Source: a bacterium (lineage in GTDB: Bacteria; Bacteroidota; Bacteroidia; Chitinophagales; Saprospiraceae). From it: a DNA stretch of 64,000 nt. The DNA lies in assembly GCA_024742755.1 (NCBI GenBank), contig JANSXW010000004.1, forward strand, positions 1-64,000, written 5' to 3'. The position numbers and the translations under genes are program-made. Under the pieces are notes generated by a model, which worked only from the letters and a program-made list of their open reading frames with translations, was not told the origin of the DNA and made no database searches. This document shows, piece after piece, positions 51,265-59,869 of this stretch (position 1 is the stretch's first letter; each line of letters starts with the position of its first letter).

Positions 51265-52747
51265 CCTCCCGGAACGGATCGCTGTGGTAAGCCCTTGAGG
51301 TCGTGTAGTTCCAGGAGCGCCAGCCAGGCTTGTACTGCTTGCCCAGTTGCCTGCTGACCAATTTTAGCTTGCGCTCCAGCTGTTCGTCCGTCCATCCGGC
51401 AGCAATCTGCAGGCGGTGCCGCTCTTCCCAAAGCGTGGGCAAATTGACCGGAGAGACTTCGCGGGTCAGGAAATCAGTGTCCAGTTGGCCGGGGGCAGCC
51501 TGCCGGATGTTGTAGCGCGTGATCATCCGGTCCCAGTTGATGGTGCTGTATAGCAGCAATAGCACCAGCGCCAGTTGTGCGGACTTTTGGAGCACGAAAG
51601 TAACGGTGCGTTGCTCCCGCGTTTTGAGGTAAACCAGCCATAGCCCGCCCAGCGTGGCAATGAGGAAGCCAAATACCCCCAGGCGCTTGTACGCCAGCCC
51701 AAAGTTGGCCACATACTGCCAGTTGCGTAGCCCTACCGATAAGACCAGCATCGCATTTTGCGCCAGCCACAGATGAGCCAGCCGCCGCAGCCTTTCATTA
51801 TCCGGCAAAAAATTCAGATTGCCACGGAAGAACCACAGGAGTACCCCCATAGCCATAAGGATAGACAAAATCAACAGATAGGTGCCCTCGTGGACGTACT
51901 GACTCAGCTCCTGCGGCGTGGCTTGCCCGTAGTTGATCCATACAAAACGCAGGTCCGCCAGATTCGCCACAAATAAGAGCCCGTTGAGCACCGCCAGGCT
52001 GAAAACCCCGGTTTGGTACTCCCGTTTGAGCCCAAGCGTACCCACTTCCGGTTTTGGATTGCCCCGTTTGCGCTTCAGTACCGGCCGGAAAGGTGCTTCC
52101 CAGTCTTTCAGAAAGTCTCCCCAAAGCGGAGGCCAGACCAGGCCGCCCACCACAAAGCAGCCCATCATAAACAGGAGCATTTGCTCCACACTCCAGTTCA
52201 GCTGCAGCCAGCTGCCCGGCCAGAACCGTTGCCAAAAGGCAGCAAACTGCGGATTGGCGTGGTAATAAAGAGTGCCGAAAGCCAGCCCGAGCCCTGCGGG
52301 CAAGACCGCAAAGGGGGCCCAGCGGAATGCCGGTTTCCAGGCCAGGGGCTGCCAGGATCGGATCAGCTGATAAAACGCGGCTATCGGGCTGCCCAGAAGC
52401 TTGGTGATGCCCAGCATGCCGGCAAACCATAGGAAGCGCAGCGGACGGCGGTGCAAATGCCCGGAGAAAATCAGAAAAGACAGGAAAAAGGCCAGGATGG
52501 AAAGGTCGGAATTGCGCCAGGCCACCAGCACCGCACTGCTGAGCAATGCCCCTGCCAGCCAGCGGGACGACCTTTGGTGCCGAAGGTCAGGGTAGCTCAG
52601 CGCCGCAATGCCGATAGCGAGGAGTGCAAAGGCCAGTACATTGAGCCCGAGGTAGGCATCATAGAATAGTTGTACGTAAAGGAGAGCACCGGTTATCCAC
52701 AATACTAATTTGGTGAAGGGGTGCTGAAGGTGAGTTGTCTTTTTCAT
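51257..52747 (-). CDS. DUF4173 membrane protein
   Basis: A 496-residue protein with around ten membrane helices and a cytoplasmic C-terminal part rich in charged residues. The middle segment GTYLLILSILMAMGVLLWFF, then NWQYVANFGLAYKRLGVFGFL and later the INWDRMITRYNI block match DUF4173. Function unknown. It is the third gene of a minus-strand group after a membrane protein and a winged-helix regulator. Right upstream of its ATG is a 17-bp palindrome shared with the first gene's promoter, so it is likely under the same control. Confidence 0.85.
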   Translation of the reverse strand: MKKTTHLQHPFTKLVLWITGALLYVQLFYDAYLGLNVLAFALLAIGIAALSYPDLRHQRSSRWLAGALLSSAVLVAWRNSDLSILAFFLSFLIFSGHLHRRPLRFLWFAGMLGITKLLGSPIAAFYQLIRSWQPLAWKPAFRWAPFAVLPAGLGLAFGTLYYHANPQFAAFWQRFWPGSWLQLNWSVEQMLLFMMGCFVVGGLVWPPLWGDFLKDWEAPFRPVLKRKRGNPKPEVGTLGLKREYQTGVFSLAVLNGLLFVANLADLRFVWINYGQATPQELSQYVHEGTYLLILSILMAMGVLLWFFRGNLNFLPDNERLRRLAHLWLAQNAMLVLSVGLRNWQYVANFGLAYKRLGVFGFLIATLGGLWLVYLKTREQRTVTFVLQKSAQLALVLLLLYSTINWDRMITRYNIRQAAPGQLDTDFLTREVSPVNLPTLWEERHRLQIAAGWTDEQLERKLKLVSRQLGKQYKPGWRSWNYTTSRAYHSDPFREVR

Positions 52748-52752
52748 AAAGT

Positions 52753-52769
52753 ACTTTGAATTTCAAAGT
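52753..52769 (-). promoter_or_regulatory. Palindromic operator overlapping the -7 box, DUF4173 gene
   Basis: ACTTTGA-ATT-TCAAAGT, only 5 nt before the DUF4173 start. On the minus strand a perfect -7 element TAACTTTG (52771-52764) overlaps one arm. The same palindrome is at 53758-53774. Confidence 0.75.
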
Positions 52770-52793
52770 TATTGAATAAAAAAAATAGAGCTT

Positions 52794-53108
52794 TTACTTT
52801 GGCGGCCCGCTGTTGCCAGCCCGCAGCAAAGCCTCCAATGCATCGAGGTGGGCCTGAAAAGCCTTTCGCCCCTCATCCGTAGCCCGGTAGGAGGTGTTAG
52901 GCTTCCGGGCAATGAAGCGTTTCCGGACTTCCAGATAAGTTTCTTTTTCCAGGGCTTTGATGTGGGAAGCCAGGCGGCCGTCGGTCAGGTTCAGGGTTTC
53001 CTTCAGGCTGCTGAAGTCTACCCAGTCTTCCAGCATAAGCACAGACATAATGCCCAGCCGTACCCGGTGGTCAAAAGCAGGATTTAATTTGGTGATGATG
53101 TGTTTCAT
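52794..53108 (-). CDS. Winged-helix transcriptional regulator
   Basis: A 104-residue DNA-binding protein of the HTH_34 (MarR/ArsR-like) type: FDHRVRLGIMSVLMLEDWVDFSSLKETLNLTDGRLASHIKALEKETYLEVRKRF, with the recognition helix around LTDGRLASHIKALE and a beta-wing ending SYRATDEGRKAF. Residues near the C-terminus carry an extra helix for dimerisation. The frame is open to 53180, but the ATG at 53108 starts the fold. It overlaps the upstream membrane gene by 4 nt (ATGA). It is the likely ligand of the two palindromes in this operon. Confidence 0.9.
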   Translation of the reverse strand: MKHIITKLNPAFDHRVRLGIMSVLMLEDWVDFSSLKETLNLTDGRLASHIKALEKETYLEVRKRFIARKPNTSYRATDEGRKAFQAHLDALEALLRAGNSGPPK

Positions 53109-53749
53109 ACCTCCCGCTCGTATTTGAAGTACATAGCGGTACCATAGAGGATGTGCAGGAGCCCGAAGCCTATGGCCCAAAACTCAAGCCCGTATCCGGT
53201 AAAAAAGGCGGCGATAAGCCCCAGCCCGACTTCCATCAGCCCAAGATAGCGGATGTCATTGAGGGTGTACTTGCTGGCATTGAGGAGTGCCAGCCCGTAG
53301 AAGATCAGGGTGGCGGACGCAATAAGGTCGGCTTCTCCATGCGCAATGAGCGCCAGGCAGAAGATACCCCCGGCCGCCAGTGGAATGAACAGGTTGACCA
53401 GAAGCCTGCGGGTGAGCCGGTCCCAAACGGGCAACCCTTTCCGGCGTGCCTTCCGGGTAGTGAAGTAAACGCCTGTGGCCAGCGCCAATACCAACACCAG
53501 AGCCGCATTAAGAAAGAAGAAACGGATGGGGTCAAGCCCGGTAGGGTGATTGGCGATGCGGGCAAAAGGCGTGGTGCCCTCGAAAGGCGTCGCGCCCAGG
53601 TACCAAAAGGCGGCAACTGCACCGAGCAGCGCCCAGATGCCCGCCGCTACTCCGGAGAGCCCGCTAAGGGAGATGAAACGGGAGGAGCGCTCCATAATGC
53701 TGCGGATTTCCGTCAGCGCTTCCAAGTGTTCCTGATGGTGAGTTGTCAT
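53105..53749 (-). CDS. Membrane protein of the regulator-DUF4173 operon, unknown function
   Basis: A 214-residue protein with six membrane helices (about 28-50, 75-95, 112-132, 138-155, 165-182 and 186-205), preceded by a soluble N-terminal HHQEHLEALTEIRSIMERSSRF. The pattern of a short helical N-terminus and membrane body, followed immediately by an HTH_34 regulator gene, recurs in Bacteroidota. No function is established. It is translated together with the regulator (4-nt overlap) and its promoter contains the palindromic operator. Confidence 0.8.
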   Translation of the reverse strand: MTTHHQEHLEALTEIRSIMERSSRFISLSGLSGVAAGIWALLGAVAAFWYLGATPFEGTTPFARIANHPTGLDPIRFFFLNAALVLVLALATGVYFTTRKARRKGLPVWDRLTRRLLVNLFIPLAAGGIFCLALIAHGEADLIASATLIFYGLALLNASKYTLNDIRYLGLMEVGLGLIAAFFTGYGLEFWAIGFGLLHILYGTAMYFKYEREV

Positions 53750-53757
53750 TTTATAGT

Positions 53758-53774
53758 ACTTTGAGATTCAAAGT
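53758..53774 (-). promoter_or_regulatory. Palindromic operator overlapping the -7 box, first gene of the operon
   Basis: ACTTTGA-GAT-TCAAAGT, 8 nt before the ATG at 53749. On the minus strand TAACTTTG (53776-53769) is a perfect -7 box, with TTG at 53799-53797 after a 20-nt spacer as -33 element. Binding here should block the promoter. Confidence 0.8.
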
Positions 53775-53836
53775 TAGTGGTTTTGAAGGTGGAACGCAAC
53801 TTCGGCAGGCTTATTTTGGAAAAACTTTGGTTTTGT

Positions 53837-56410
53837 CTACCGCTGCAGGACCACCGTTTGCCTGCGGACCTCTCCGGCTGCTGAGCGTCCCAGCAGATAG
53901 TAGGTGCCATTAGGCAGAGAAGCAACCTGGCATTGAACGGTGCCTTGCACGTCCGTCCATATTTGCATGCGCTGCCCGGCACTGTTGAAGAGCTGCAGTT
54001 GCCAGGTGCCTTCCGGCAAAGTGGCCGTAAACTGTTCGCTTACCGGATTGGGGGCAACAGCAAGATTGGCGATAGGGTTGGAAGCAGCATTGTTCGCTAC
54101 AACCGGGTCGAGTTCGAAATCCCAGATGCCCCGGCCATAGGTGCCAAAGCGGGCGGTGTTGATCTCAGGCAGGTACTCCACTGACCAGTAGGTCTGTGCA
54201 GGCGAGCAGTCGCCCCCCAGGTAGTACCAGCGTTCTTCAGCGGTTATGAAAACGTAAGGGCCGGCTTCCGTGGCCGCAAACAGATAGGCTTCGTCGGGCG
54301 TTCCGGTGATCTCAAAGACCAGCGTGGAAGGGAGCCCCTCAGACATGTCCGTAAAGTTTTGCCCGCCGTCAGTACTGACATAGACCGGTGGATTGGAATA
54401 ACCACTCCCGCCCAGGTACACCTTGTCGACATTCTGAGTGGAAGCGTAAATCGTTTGGCCGTAGAGGTAATGCCCTTCCGGGATGAAATTGACTGTCTGT
54501 TCCCAGGTATAGCCAGCTTCATTTGAGGTGAAAAACCGGCCATTGGTCGTCGCGGCGTACCAGCGGTTGTAGTCGAGGGGCGAAGCTTCCATGGCAGAGA
54601 GTTCGCCATCGCCGGAGGCTGCTGCAAAGTCGAAGTCAATCTGCGTGGCGGCTATGCCGTTCGGTGACGGATCAAGCCGAATGAGGTAAGAGCCGGGCCC
54701 GCCATCAATATTACCACCCGCCATAAACGCGCCTACATCACCGGGGAATGGGCTGGCCATAAGTGGGGGCAGCCATACCGACTCATCCTCAGACTCAAGG
54801 TCATAATCGCCGGTAATGCCTCCGTTTTGCGGGTTTTGATAGTAGGACACCCAGCCGCCTGGGTAGACCGTCCAGAGATACTGCCCGTCATTGGAAAAAA
54901 CGATGTGCCCGTAGTCTCCCGAAATAACCTGATCAAACCGCTGAATACCGGGATCATCAAAGTGACGGGAGCGCTGAAAGCCCTGATCCTGCGAGCCGGC
55001 ATATACGAATTGGTGATTGGTAGGGTCGGTTCGTACGCTATAGTATTGGCTGACATTCAGGTCCTCCATGCCAATATTATCCACCGTTTCCAGCTGATCG
55101 TAAGATACCGATAGGCCGCCGTGGTTGCTAATGAGGGTAAAAGGTGTTCCATTGGCGGTTTTGTAGGCGTCAAAATGCATGATATCGGCATGCAGGGTAT
55201 TGGCAATATCGGCGTAGTAAGCCCACCAGTCATTGATTTTTCCCCAGGATTGCCCGCCATCGAGGCTGCGGAAGCATTCCACTTCGCCCATGTACAGCAC
55301 ATCGGGGTTGTCCGGGCTGACGAATAGCCCGACATCCCAGGGGCGGGCGGGCAGGTCGCCTCGTTTAGACCAGGTCATGCCTTTGTCCACAGAGCGCCAG
55401 ACTTCCCAGCTTCCCTGCGCCGGGCTGGTGTAGGCATAAAGCACCAGGCTGTCCGCAATTGCGGTACCGGCCAGGTTGGCCCGTGCCCCGCCAAAGTCCA
55501 GGTTGGTCGAAGGGTTGATCCAGTCGAGTTGCCCGTTGTCGGGATTGGCGTGGTAAATTTTTCCGGTGTTATTGGCGGCTTTTTCCACCAGCATCATGCG
55601 GCCGTAATGGTGGGGGGCGGAAAGGCGCAGCCGGTTGAAGTCATTGGTGTTGAAAGTGCTCACAGGCGAGTAGATTTCCCCCTGACTGGTGGACCGGTAC
55701 AGTTGGATGTCTGCCCAGTAGGATGGTTTGGCGAGCACATAAATCCTTGAAATACTGTCTTGCACAAGAATAGGGGAGTGGATGTTCCCCCAGCGGTCAT
55801 CGTGGCTGATGCCAGTGGCCTGCTGCCAGGTGTAGCCATCGTCATCGGAGTAGTGTGGAATCCGCCCGGTAAAGGCAATCATGCGCCGGCCGTTTTGATA
55901 GGGAATAAATTCCAGCATTCCGGGTGTAAACCGGAGGTCCTGATTCACGATTTCCCAGTGGCTGCCATCGAGCAGCCCCCGCCAAAGGGAGCCCCCTGCG
56001 GAAATAAGCCACAGCTCGTCGGTAGCCGGGTCGTATTCGGTATCAAAAACACTGCCGGCCTGATTGATGCTGCCCCGTTCACGCCAGGAGCCGGAAAGGA
56101 GCCCATCGGCGAAAAGCCCGCCCTCGCAGCCTGACCTGAGGCCGGTCCCCCGGTTGGCTTTGGCGCGGTGCCTGCGCAGCCTGTTTTGGTGTTCAATTGC
56201 TTTCCAGTCCGTGCCGGGAGCTGCCTGATGCAGGAGTTCCAGCCATTGGCTTTTGGCATCATTTTTCGATTCCTCCTCGCCAAAGTGTATAATGGTTTCT
56301 CCGTTCGTGGGAGCGGGTAGAGGAGCCTCTTTTTGTATGGAGGGAAAATCAACAAAGGTCAGGTTGAGTGCGGCTAAGCAGAAGAGCGCGAGTGGCCATT
56401 TGTATTTCAT
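53837..56410 (-). CDS. Large secreted beta-propeller (BNR/sortilin-like) protein with T9SS tail
   Basis: An 857-residue protein. A signal sequence (MKYKWPLALFCLAALNLTFV) and a helical stretch with an HxxNRLRRHRAKANRG segment precede a repeated beta-propeller. Repeats of the Asp-box type are seen: YSDDDGYTWQQATG, RSVDKGMTWSKRGD, RSLDGGQSWGKIND, STDGGQNFTDMSEG and NEAGYTWEQ. This is the VPS10/sialidase-like arrangement. The C-terminal 80 residues form a type A T9SS sorting domain (VAPNPVSEQFTATL ... ASLPNGTYYLLGRSAAGEV). It is probably a cell-surface protein; no enzymatic residues are recognised. The frame extends 30 nt upstream to 56440, but the signal peptide supports 56410. Confidence 0.85.
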   Translation of the reverse strand: MKYKWPLALFCLAALNLTFVDFPSIQKEAPLPAPTNGETIIHFGEEESKNDAKSQWLELLHQAAPGTDWKAIEHQNRLRRHRAKANRGTGLRSGCEGGLFADGLLSGSWRERGSINQAGSVFDTEYDPATDELWLISAGGSLWRGLLDGSHWEIVNQDLRFTPGMLEFIPYQNGRRMIAFTGRIPHYSDDDGYTWQQATGISHDDRWGNIHSPILVQDSISRIYVLAKPSYWADIQLYRSTSQGEIYSPVSTFNTNDFNRLRLSAPHHYGRMMLVEKAANNTGKIYHANPDNGQLDWINPSTNLDFGGARANLAGTAIADSLVLYAYTSPAQGSWEVWRSVDKGMTWSKRGDLPARPWDVGLFVSPDNPDVLYMGEVECFRSLDGGQSWGKINDWWAYYADIANTLHADIMHFDAYKTANGTPFTLISNHGGLSVSYDQLETVDNIGMEDLNVSQYYSVRTDPTNHQFVYAGSQDQGFQRSRHFDDPGIQRFDQVISGDYGHIVFSNDGQYLWTVYPGGWVSYYQNPQNGGITGDYDLESEDESVWLPPLMASPFPGDVGAFMAGGNIDGGPGSYLIRLDPSPNGIAATQIDFDFAAASGDGELSAMEASPLDYNRWYAATTNGRFFTSNEAGYTWEQTVNFIPEGHYLYGQTIYASTQNVDKVYLGGSGYSNPPVYVSTDGGQNFTDMSEGLPSTLVFEITGTPDEAYLFAATEAGPYVFITAEERWYYLGGDCSPAQTYWSVEYLPEINTARFGTYGRGIWDFELDPVVANNAASNPIANLAVAPNPVSEQFTATLPEGTWQLQLFNSAGQRMQIWTDVQGTVQCQVASLPNGTYYLLGRSAAGEVRRQTVVLQR

Positions 56411-56506
56411 GAACATGGGATTTAAGGATCTTGGGTACAAGATAATGGATTGCGGCTACTTCGAAAGTAGCCCGGACGTCAAAAGGAGGGGAAAGGGAGG
56501 TAAGAA

Positions 56507-59500
56507 TTAATCCCCAAGATACGCATCTACGAAGTACATGTCAATATCCTGGCCTTTGGTTTCTGTGTATTGCCCGTTTCGGGTGAAGCTAAAGAAGTCC
56601 TGAATAAAGGCATGAGTCGCTTCGGAGACATTGACTTTGCCTGCTTCCCCGCTGGTTTCCATCCGGGCAGCGAGGTTGACAGTATCTCCCCAGATGTCGT
56701 AGGCAAATTTTTTGATGCCCACGATGCCTGCAACCACAGGCCCGGTGTGTATGCCGATGCGGGCTTCAAAACAGGTACGCCCCTCAGCTTCCCGTTGTAT
56801 TTTCAGGCCCGCCATGAATTCCTGAATCTCCATAGCAGCCAGGGTCACGCGCACGGCTTCATCTTCATCCGTATCCCGCATGCCGCCTACGGCCAGGTAA
56901 GCATCGCCTACCGTTTTGATCTTCTCCAGGCCGTATTTCTCCATGATCTCGTCAAAGGCGCGGAAGCAGTGGTCAATCTCTGCAACCAGGTCTTCCGGTT
57001 CCATGCCTTCCGAGATATGACTGAAGCCTTTGAAATCCGAGAACATAACCGTGACCAATTCATGCCGCTTGGCTTTGGCAAAACCAAACTCTTTGAGTTC
57101 CCGGGCGGTTTCTTCAGGCAGGATATTGAGCAGGAGTTCCTCGGACTTTTGCTTTTCCTTTTCCAGTTCTTTGGTGCGTTCCTGCACCAGCGCTTCCAGT
57201 TCCTGCTCCCGGCGGTGGGCGAGGATGATCCGCCAGCGCATGACGCCAAAGACGGCACTGCTAAGCAGGAGCGTGCACAGCACCCAAAACCACCAGGTAT
57301 TGTAAAAGGCTTCGTGGACGACTACGGGTATTGCGAGTTCCCGCTGATTCCAGTTGGGGCTGTTCGCGCCGGCTTTGGCACGTACCCGGAAGGTGTAACT
57401 GCCCGCAGGGATGTTGTTGTAGCGCACCAGGGTTGTGGTGGCAGCCGGGCTCCACTCTTCTTCATACCCCTCCAGTTTGTAGCTGTAGGTGTTTTCCAGG
57501 GGCTGCCGGTAGTCAGCGAGCGCAAAGCCAAAAGAGAAAATACGGTCCCAGGGGGAGAGGTCCACCCGCTCTCCGGGGTCTAACCCGTAATTGCGCTGGA
57601 TTAGCGTGTCCTCTGCAACATCGTACTTGCTAAAGTGGGTCAGCAGCAGGTGGGCTTCCTGTTCTTCGAGCTGTTGCTCCTGAAACTGCGGGCCAGGGAA
57701 AAAAGCATTGATGCCGTTCAGCCCGCCAAAGTAGAGCCGCCCGGCACGCGAACGGTAGAAGGAAACCCGGTTGAACTCATTCGCTGTCAGACCGTCTTCC
57801 ACATAGTAGTTGTTGCAGGTACCATTGGGCACGATCAGCCGGCTCAGTCCATTGTCCGTACTCACCCAAAGGCAGGAGTCGCCTTCCGTCAAAATGCCAT
57901 TGATGAAGTCATTCGAGAGGCCATCTGCCGTAGTGTATACCCTCAGGCTGTCCTGCCCGGGAAGGATGCAGTGGAGCCCTTCACCCGATCCAACCCACAG
58001 CTTGCCCGATTTGTCTTCGTAGATGGCATTCACCTGATTGCTCCGGAAGGGCAGGGGGCTGTCTTTTCCGGTATGATAATGCGCCACCCGTCCTTGCCCC
58101 GGCACAATCTCGTGTAGCCCGTTGTCCAGTGTCCCCACCCAGAGGCGGTCGCCGGCGGCATTGAAGTGGAGGTAGCTGATGTTGCCGTCCAAACTGTCCC
58201 AGGTGCCTGCTTCATCCTGAAAGGGGATCAGGCGGTCGGTAGCAGGCTCATACTGGTAGAGCCACTGCAGGTAGCCCATCCAAAGGGTACTGTCGGGGCC
58301 CACGGCCACATGGCCGAGGTCTTTGTCCGGCTTTTTGAGAAGGTCACGCACCTGTAGGGTTTCCAGGTCTATCCGCTTGCCGTTTCCGGTATAAAGGGCC
58401 CCGTCGAAGTAGGTCAGCCCAAAGGGATAGTTGAAATAATCATTGAAAGGGAAAAGCGGGCGGAGCCCATCGGTTTCCGGGTCGAGCACATGGATGGAGC
58501 TGTAGTAGGAAAAGTAGACGTTCCCTTCGTCATCTTCGGTAATCCCGCGGGTGCTGCAGTAAATGTTGCTGCAATACTCACTGCCCCCTTCGAGGTAATG
58601 AGCGAAGAGTTGCTCAGACTGCACCAGCCGGATAGCCCCAAAATCAGAAGCGACCCAGACCACACCAGACTGATCGCGGAAAATCTGCCGGTAGGTAGCG
58701 GTATTCTTGGTGATGGACCGGATTCTCGGCGCAAAGTTTTCGACGCTGCCCAGTTGCGCATCGTAATAGAGTAGCATGCCCCGGCCGCCCACCCACAGGC
58801 TGCCATCCTGCTCCACCATGAGTGCGGAAGCAACGGCGCCCTGAATACTGGCGGGGTGCTCGCTGAAGGTTTCCCGGGCGGGGTCAAAGGCGAAAAGCTG
58901 GCCGTCGGCACAAAGGATATAGATTTGGGTGGCTGTGCCGGCAATTTGCACGATGCGGTTGCTTTCCGGTACAGGCACAACATGCCGCTGCAGCACCCGG
59001 CCTTTGGCGCTGAGTTCCCAGAGCTCATTCCCTACGGCCCCGAGAAACAACTTTTGCTGTACCTGAGCCATGGGTCGCCCGATGTGCCTGCCGGCAAGCC
59101 GCATCAGCTCCTGATAGCGGCCATCCGGTTGCATGAGCAGGAGCTGAGTGGTAGCCGTCTCCTCATGGTAAGCTGCCGACCAGATTTGACCGCCCAGGCC
59201 AAGCGTCAGGTCATGAGGCACGACCGCTTCTCGTATGCGTACATCGCCCTCCTTGATTTTGTAGTCTTCGAATTGGTTGTTGCCCGGGTCAAACCGGGTG
59301 ATGTAATTGGGGCTGCCCAGCCACAACCGCTGCTCGGCATCGATAACCATATCGGAAAAGGATTCGTGCGGCAGGTAGGTGGAGGGGTCCTGTGGTGTGT
59401 AAGTGACGAATTCATACCCGTCAAACCGGTTCAGCCCGTTGATGGTCGCCATCCAGATAAATCCGGTACTGTCCTGCAATATTTTGGAGACAATGCGGTG

Positions 59501-59605
59501 GCTCAGCCCGTCCTCAAAGTCGTACACCTTAATCTGTACATCACTCTGCGCCCGTAGCAGGGGGCCGAACAGGACCGACAAGATGAGTATGCTTAGGCGA
59601 TGCAT
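56507..59605 (-). CDS. Two-component-regulator-propeller protein fused to adenylate cyclase
   Basis: A 1032-residue receptor. It has a signal peptide (MHRLSILILSVLFGPLLRAQ), then 14-blade-type Reg_prop repeats (about 25-680, e.g. IWMATINGLNRFDGYEF, LWLGSPN, LWVGTLDNGLHEI, LWVSTDNGLSRL), a Y_Y_Y domain (about 690-765), one membrane helix (about 770-790), a coiled coil (ELEALVQERTKELEKEKQ) and a class III cyclase (about 840-1020). Catalytic features are complete: metal aspartates in MFSDFKGF and KTVGDAYLAVGG, the adenine-selecting Lys (EKIKTVGD) and Asp (YDIWGD), and the NLAARME Asn/Arg pair. Thus it should make cAMP in response to an extracytoplasmic signal. The periplasmic half is that of hybrid two-component systems, but the output is a cyclase. 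Confidence 0.92.
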   Translation of the reverse strand: MHRLSILILSVLFGPLLRAQSDVQIKVYDFEDGLSHRIVSKILQDSTGFIWMATINGLNRFDGYEFVTYTPQDPSTYLPHESFSDMVIDAEQRLWLGSPNYITRFDPGNNQFEDYKIKEGDVRIREAVVPHDLTLGLGGQIWSAAYHEETATTQLLLMQPDGRYQELMRLAGRHIGRPMAQVQQKLFLGAVGNELWELSAKGRVLQRHVVPVPESNRIVQIAGTATQIYILCADGQLFAFDPARETFSEHPASIQGAVASALMVEQDGSLWVGGRGMLLYYDAQLGSVENFAPRIRSITKNTATYRQIFRDQSGVVWVASDFGAIRLVQSEQLFAHYLEGGSEYCSNIYCSTRGITEDDEGNVYFSYYSSIHVLDPETDGLRPLFPFNDYFNYPFGLTYFDGALYTGNGKRIDLETLQVRDLLKKPDKDLGHVAVGPDSTLWMGYLQWLYQYEPATDRLIPFQDEAGTWDSLDGNISYLHFNAAGDRLWVGTLDNGLHEIVPGQGRVAHYHTGKDSPLPFRSNQVNAIYEDKSGKLWVGSGEGLHCILPGQDSLRVYTTADGLSNDFINGILTEGDSCLWVSTDNGLSRLIVPNGTCNNYYVEDGLTANEFNRVSFYRSRAGRLYFGGLNGINAFFPGPQFQEQQLEEQEAHLLLTHFSKYDVAEDTLIQRNYGLDPGERVDLSPWDRIFSFGFALADYRQPLENTYSYKLEGYEEEWSPAATTTLVRYNNIPAGSYTFRVRAKAGANSPNWNQRELAIPVVVHEAFYNTWWFWVLCTLLLSSAVFGVMRWRIILAHRREQELEALVQERTKELEKEKQKSEELLLNILPEETARELKEFGFAKAKRHELVTVMFSDFKGFSHISEGMEPEDLVAEIDHCFRAFDEIMEKYGLEKIKTVGDAYLAVGGMRDTDEDEAVRVTLAAMEIQEFMAGLKIQREAEGRTCFEARIGIHTGPVVAGIVGIKKFAYDIWGDTVNLAARMETSGEAGKVNVSEATHAFIQDFFSFTRNGQYTETKGQDIDMYFVDAYLGD

Positions 59606-59869
59606 GAGGTTTGGATTGAGGCGATTCCAGGTTTGCTTCCAAAGTACGCAAATTGTGGGGAAAGGTAGGTCACCCTAGGTAATACTCTTTTTCCTTTTTT
59701 GGATGAAAGCCAAACTTGTTCCGATAGAGGGATCCCGCATATGGCAATTGAAGTTAGATCAATAAAATAAATATTTGTTTTGAATTTTAAATATTTAAAA
59801 CAATTGTTTATTTTTACATTGGATTGACAATCTGCTTAGTTCACCCGTCACTAAAACCTATTACATATC
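59606..59869. promoter_or_regulatory. AT-rich divergent region before the SRPBCC gene
   Basis: 264 bases, strongly AT-rich at 59760-59820, with an inverted repeat TTGTTTT (59775-59781) / AAAACAA (59797-59803) and an overlapping palindrome AACAATTGTT (59799-59808). It should hold the promoters of both divergent genes, but a full -33/-7 match is not evident. Confidence 0.4.
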
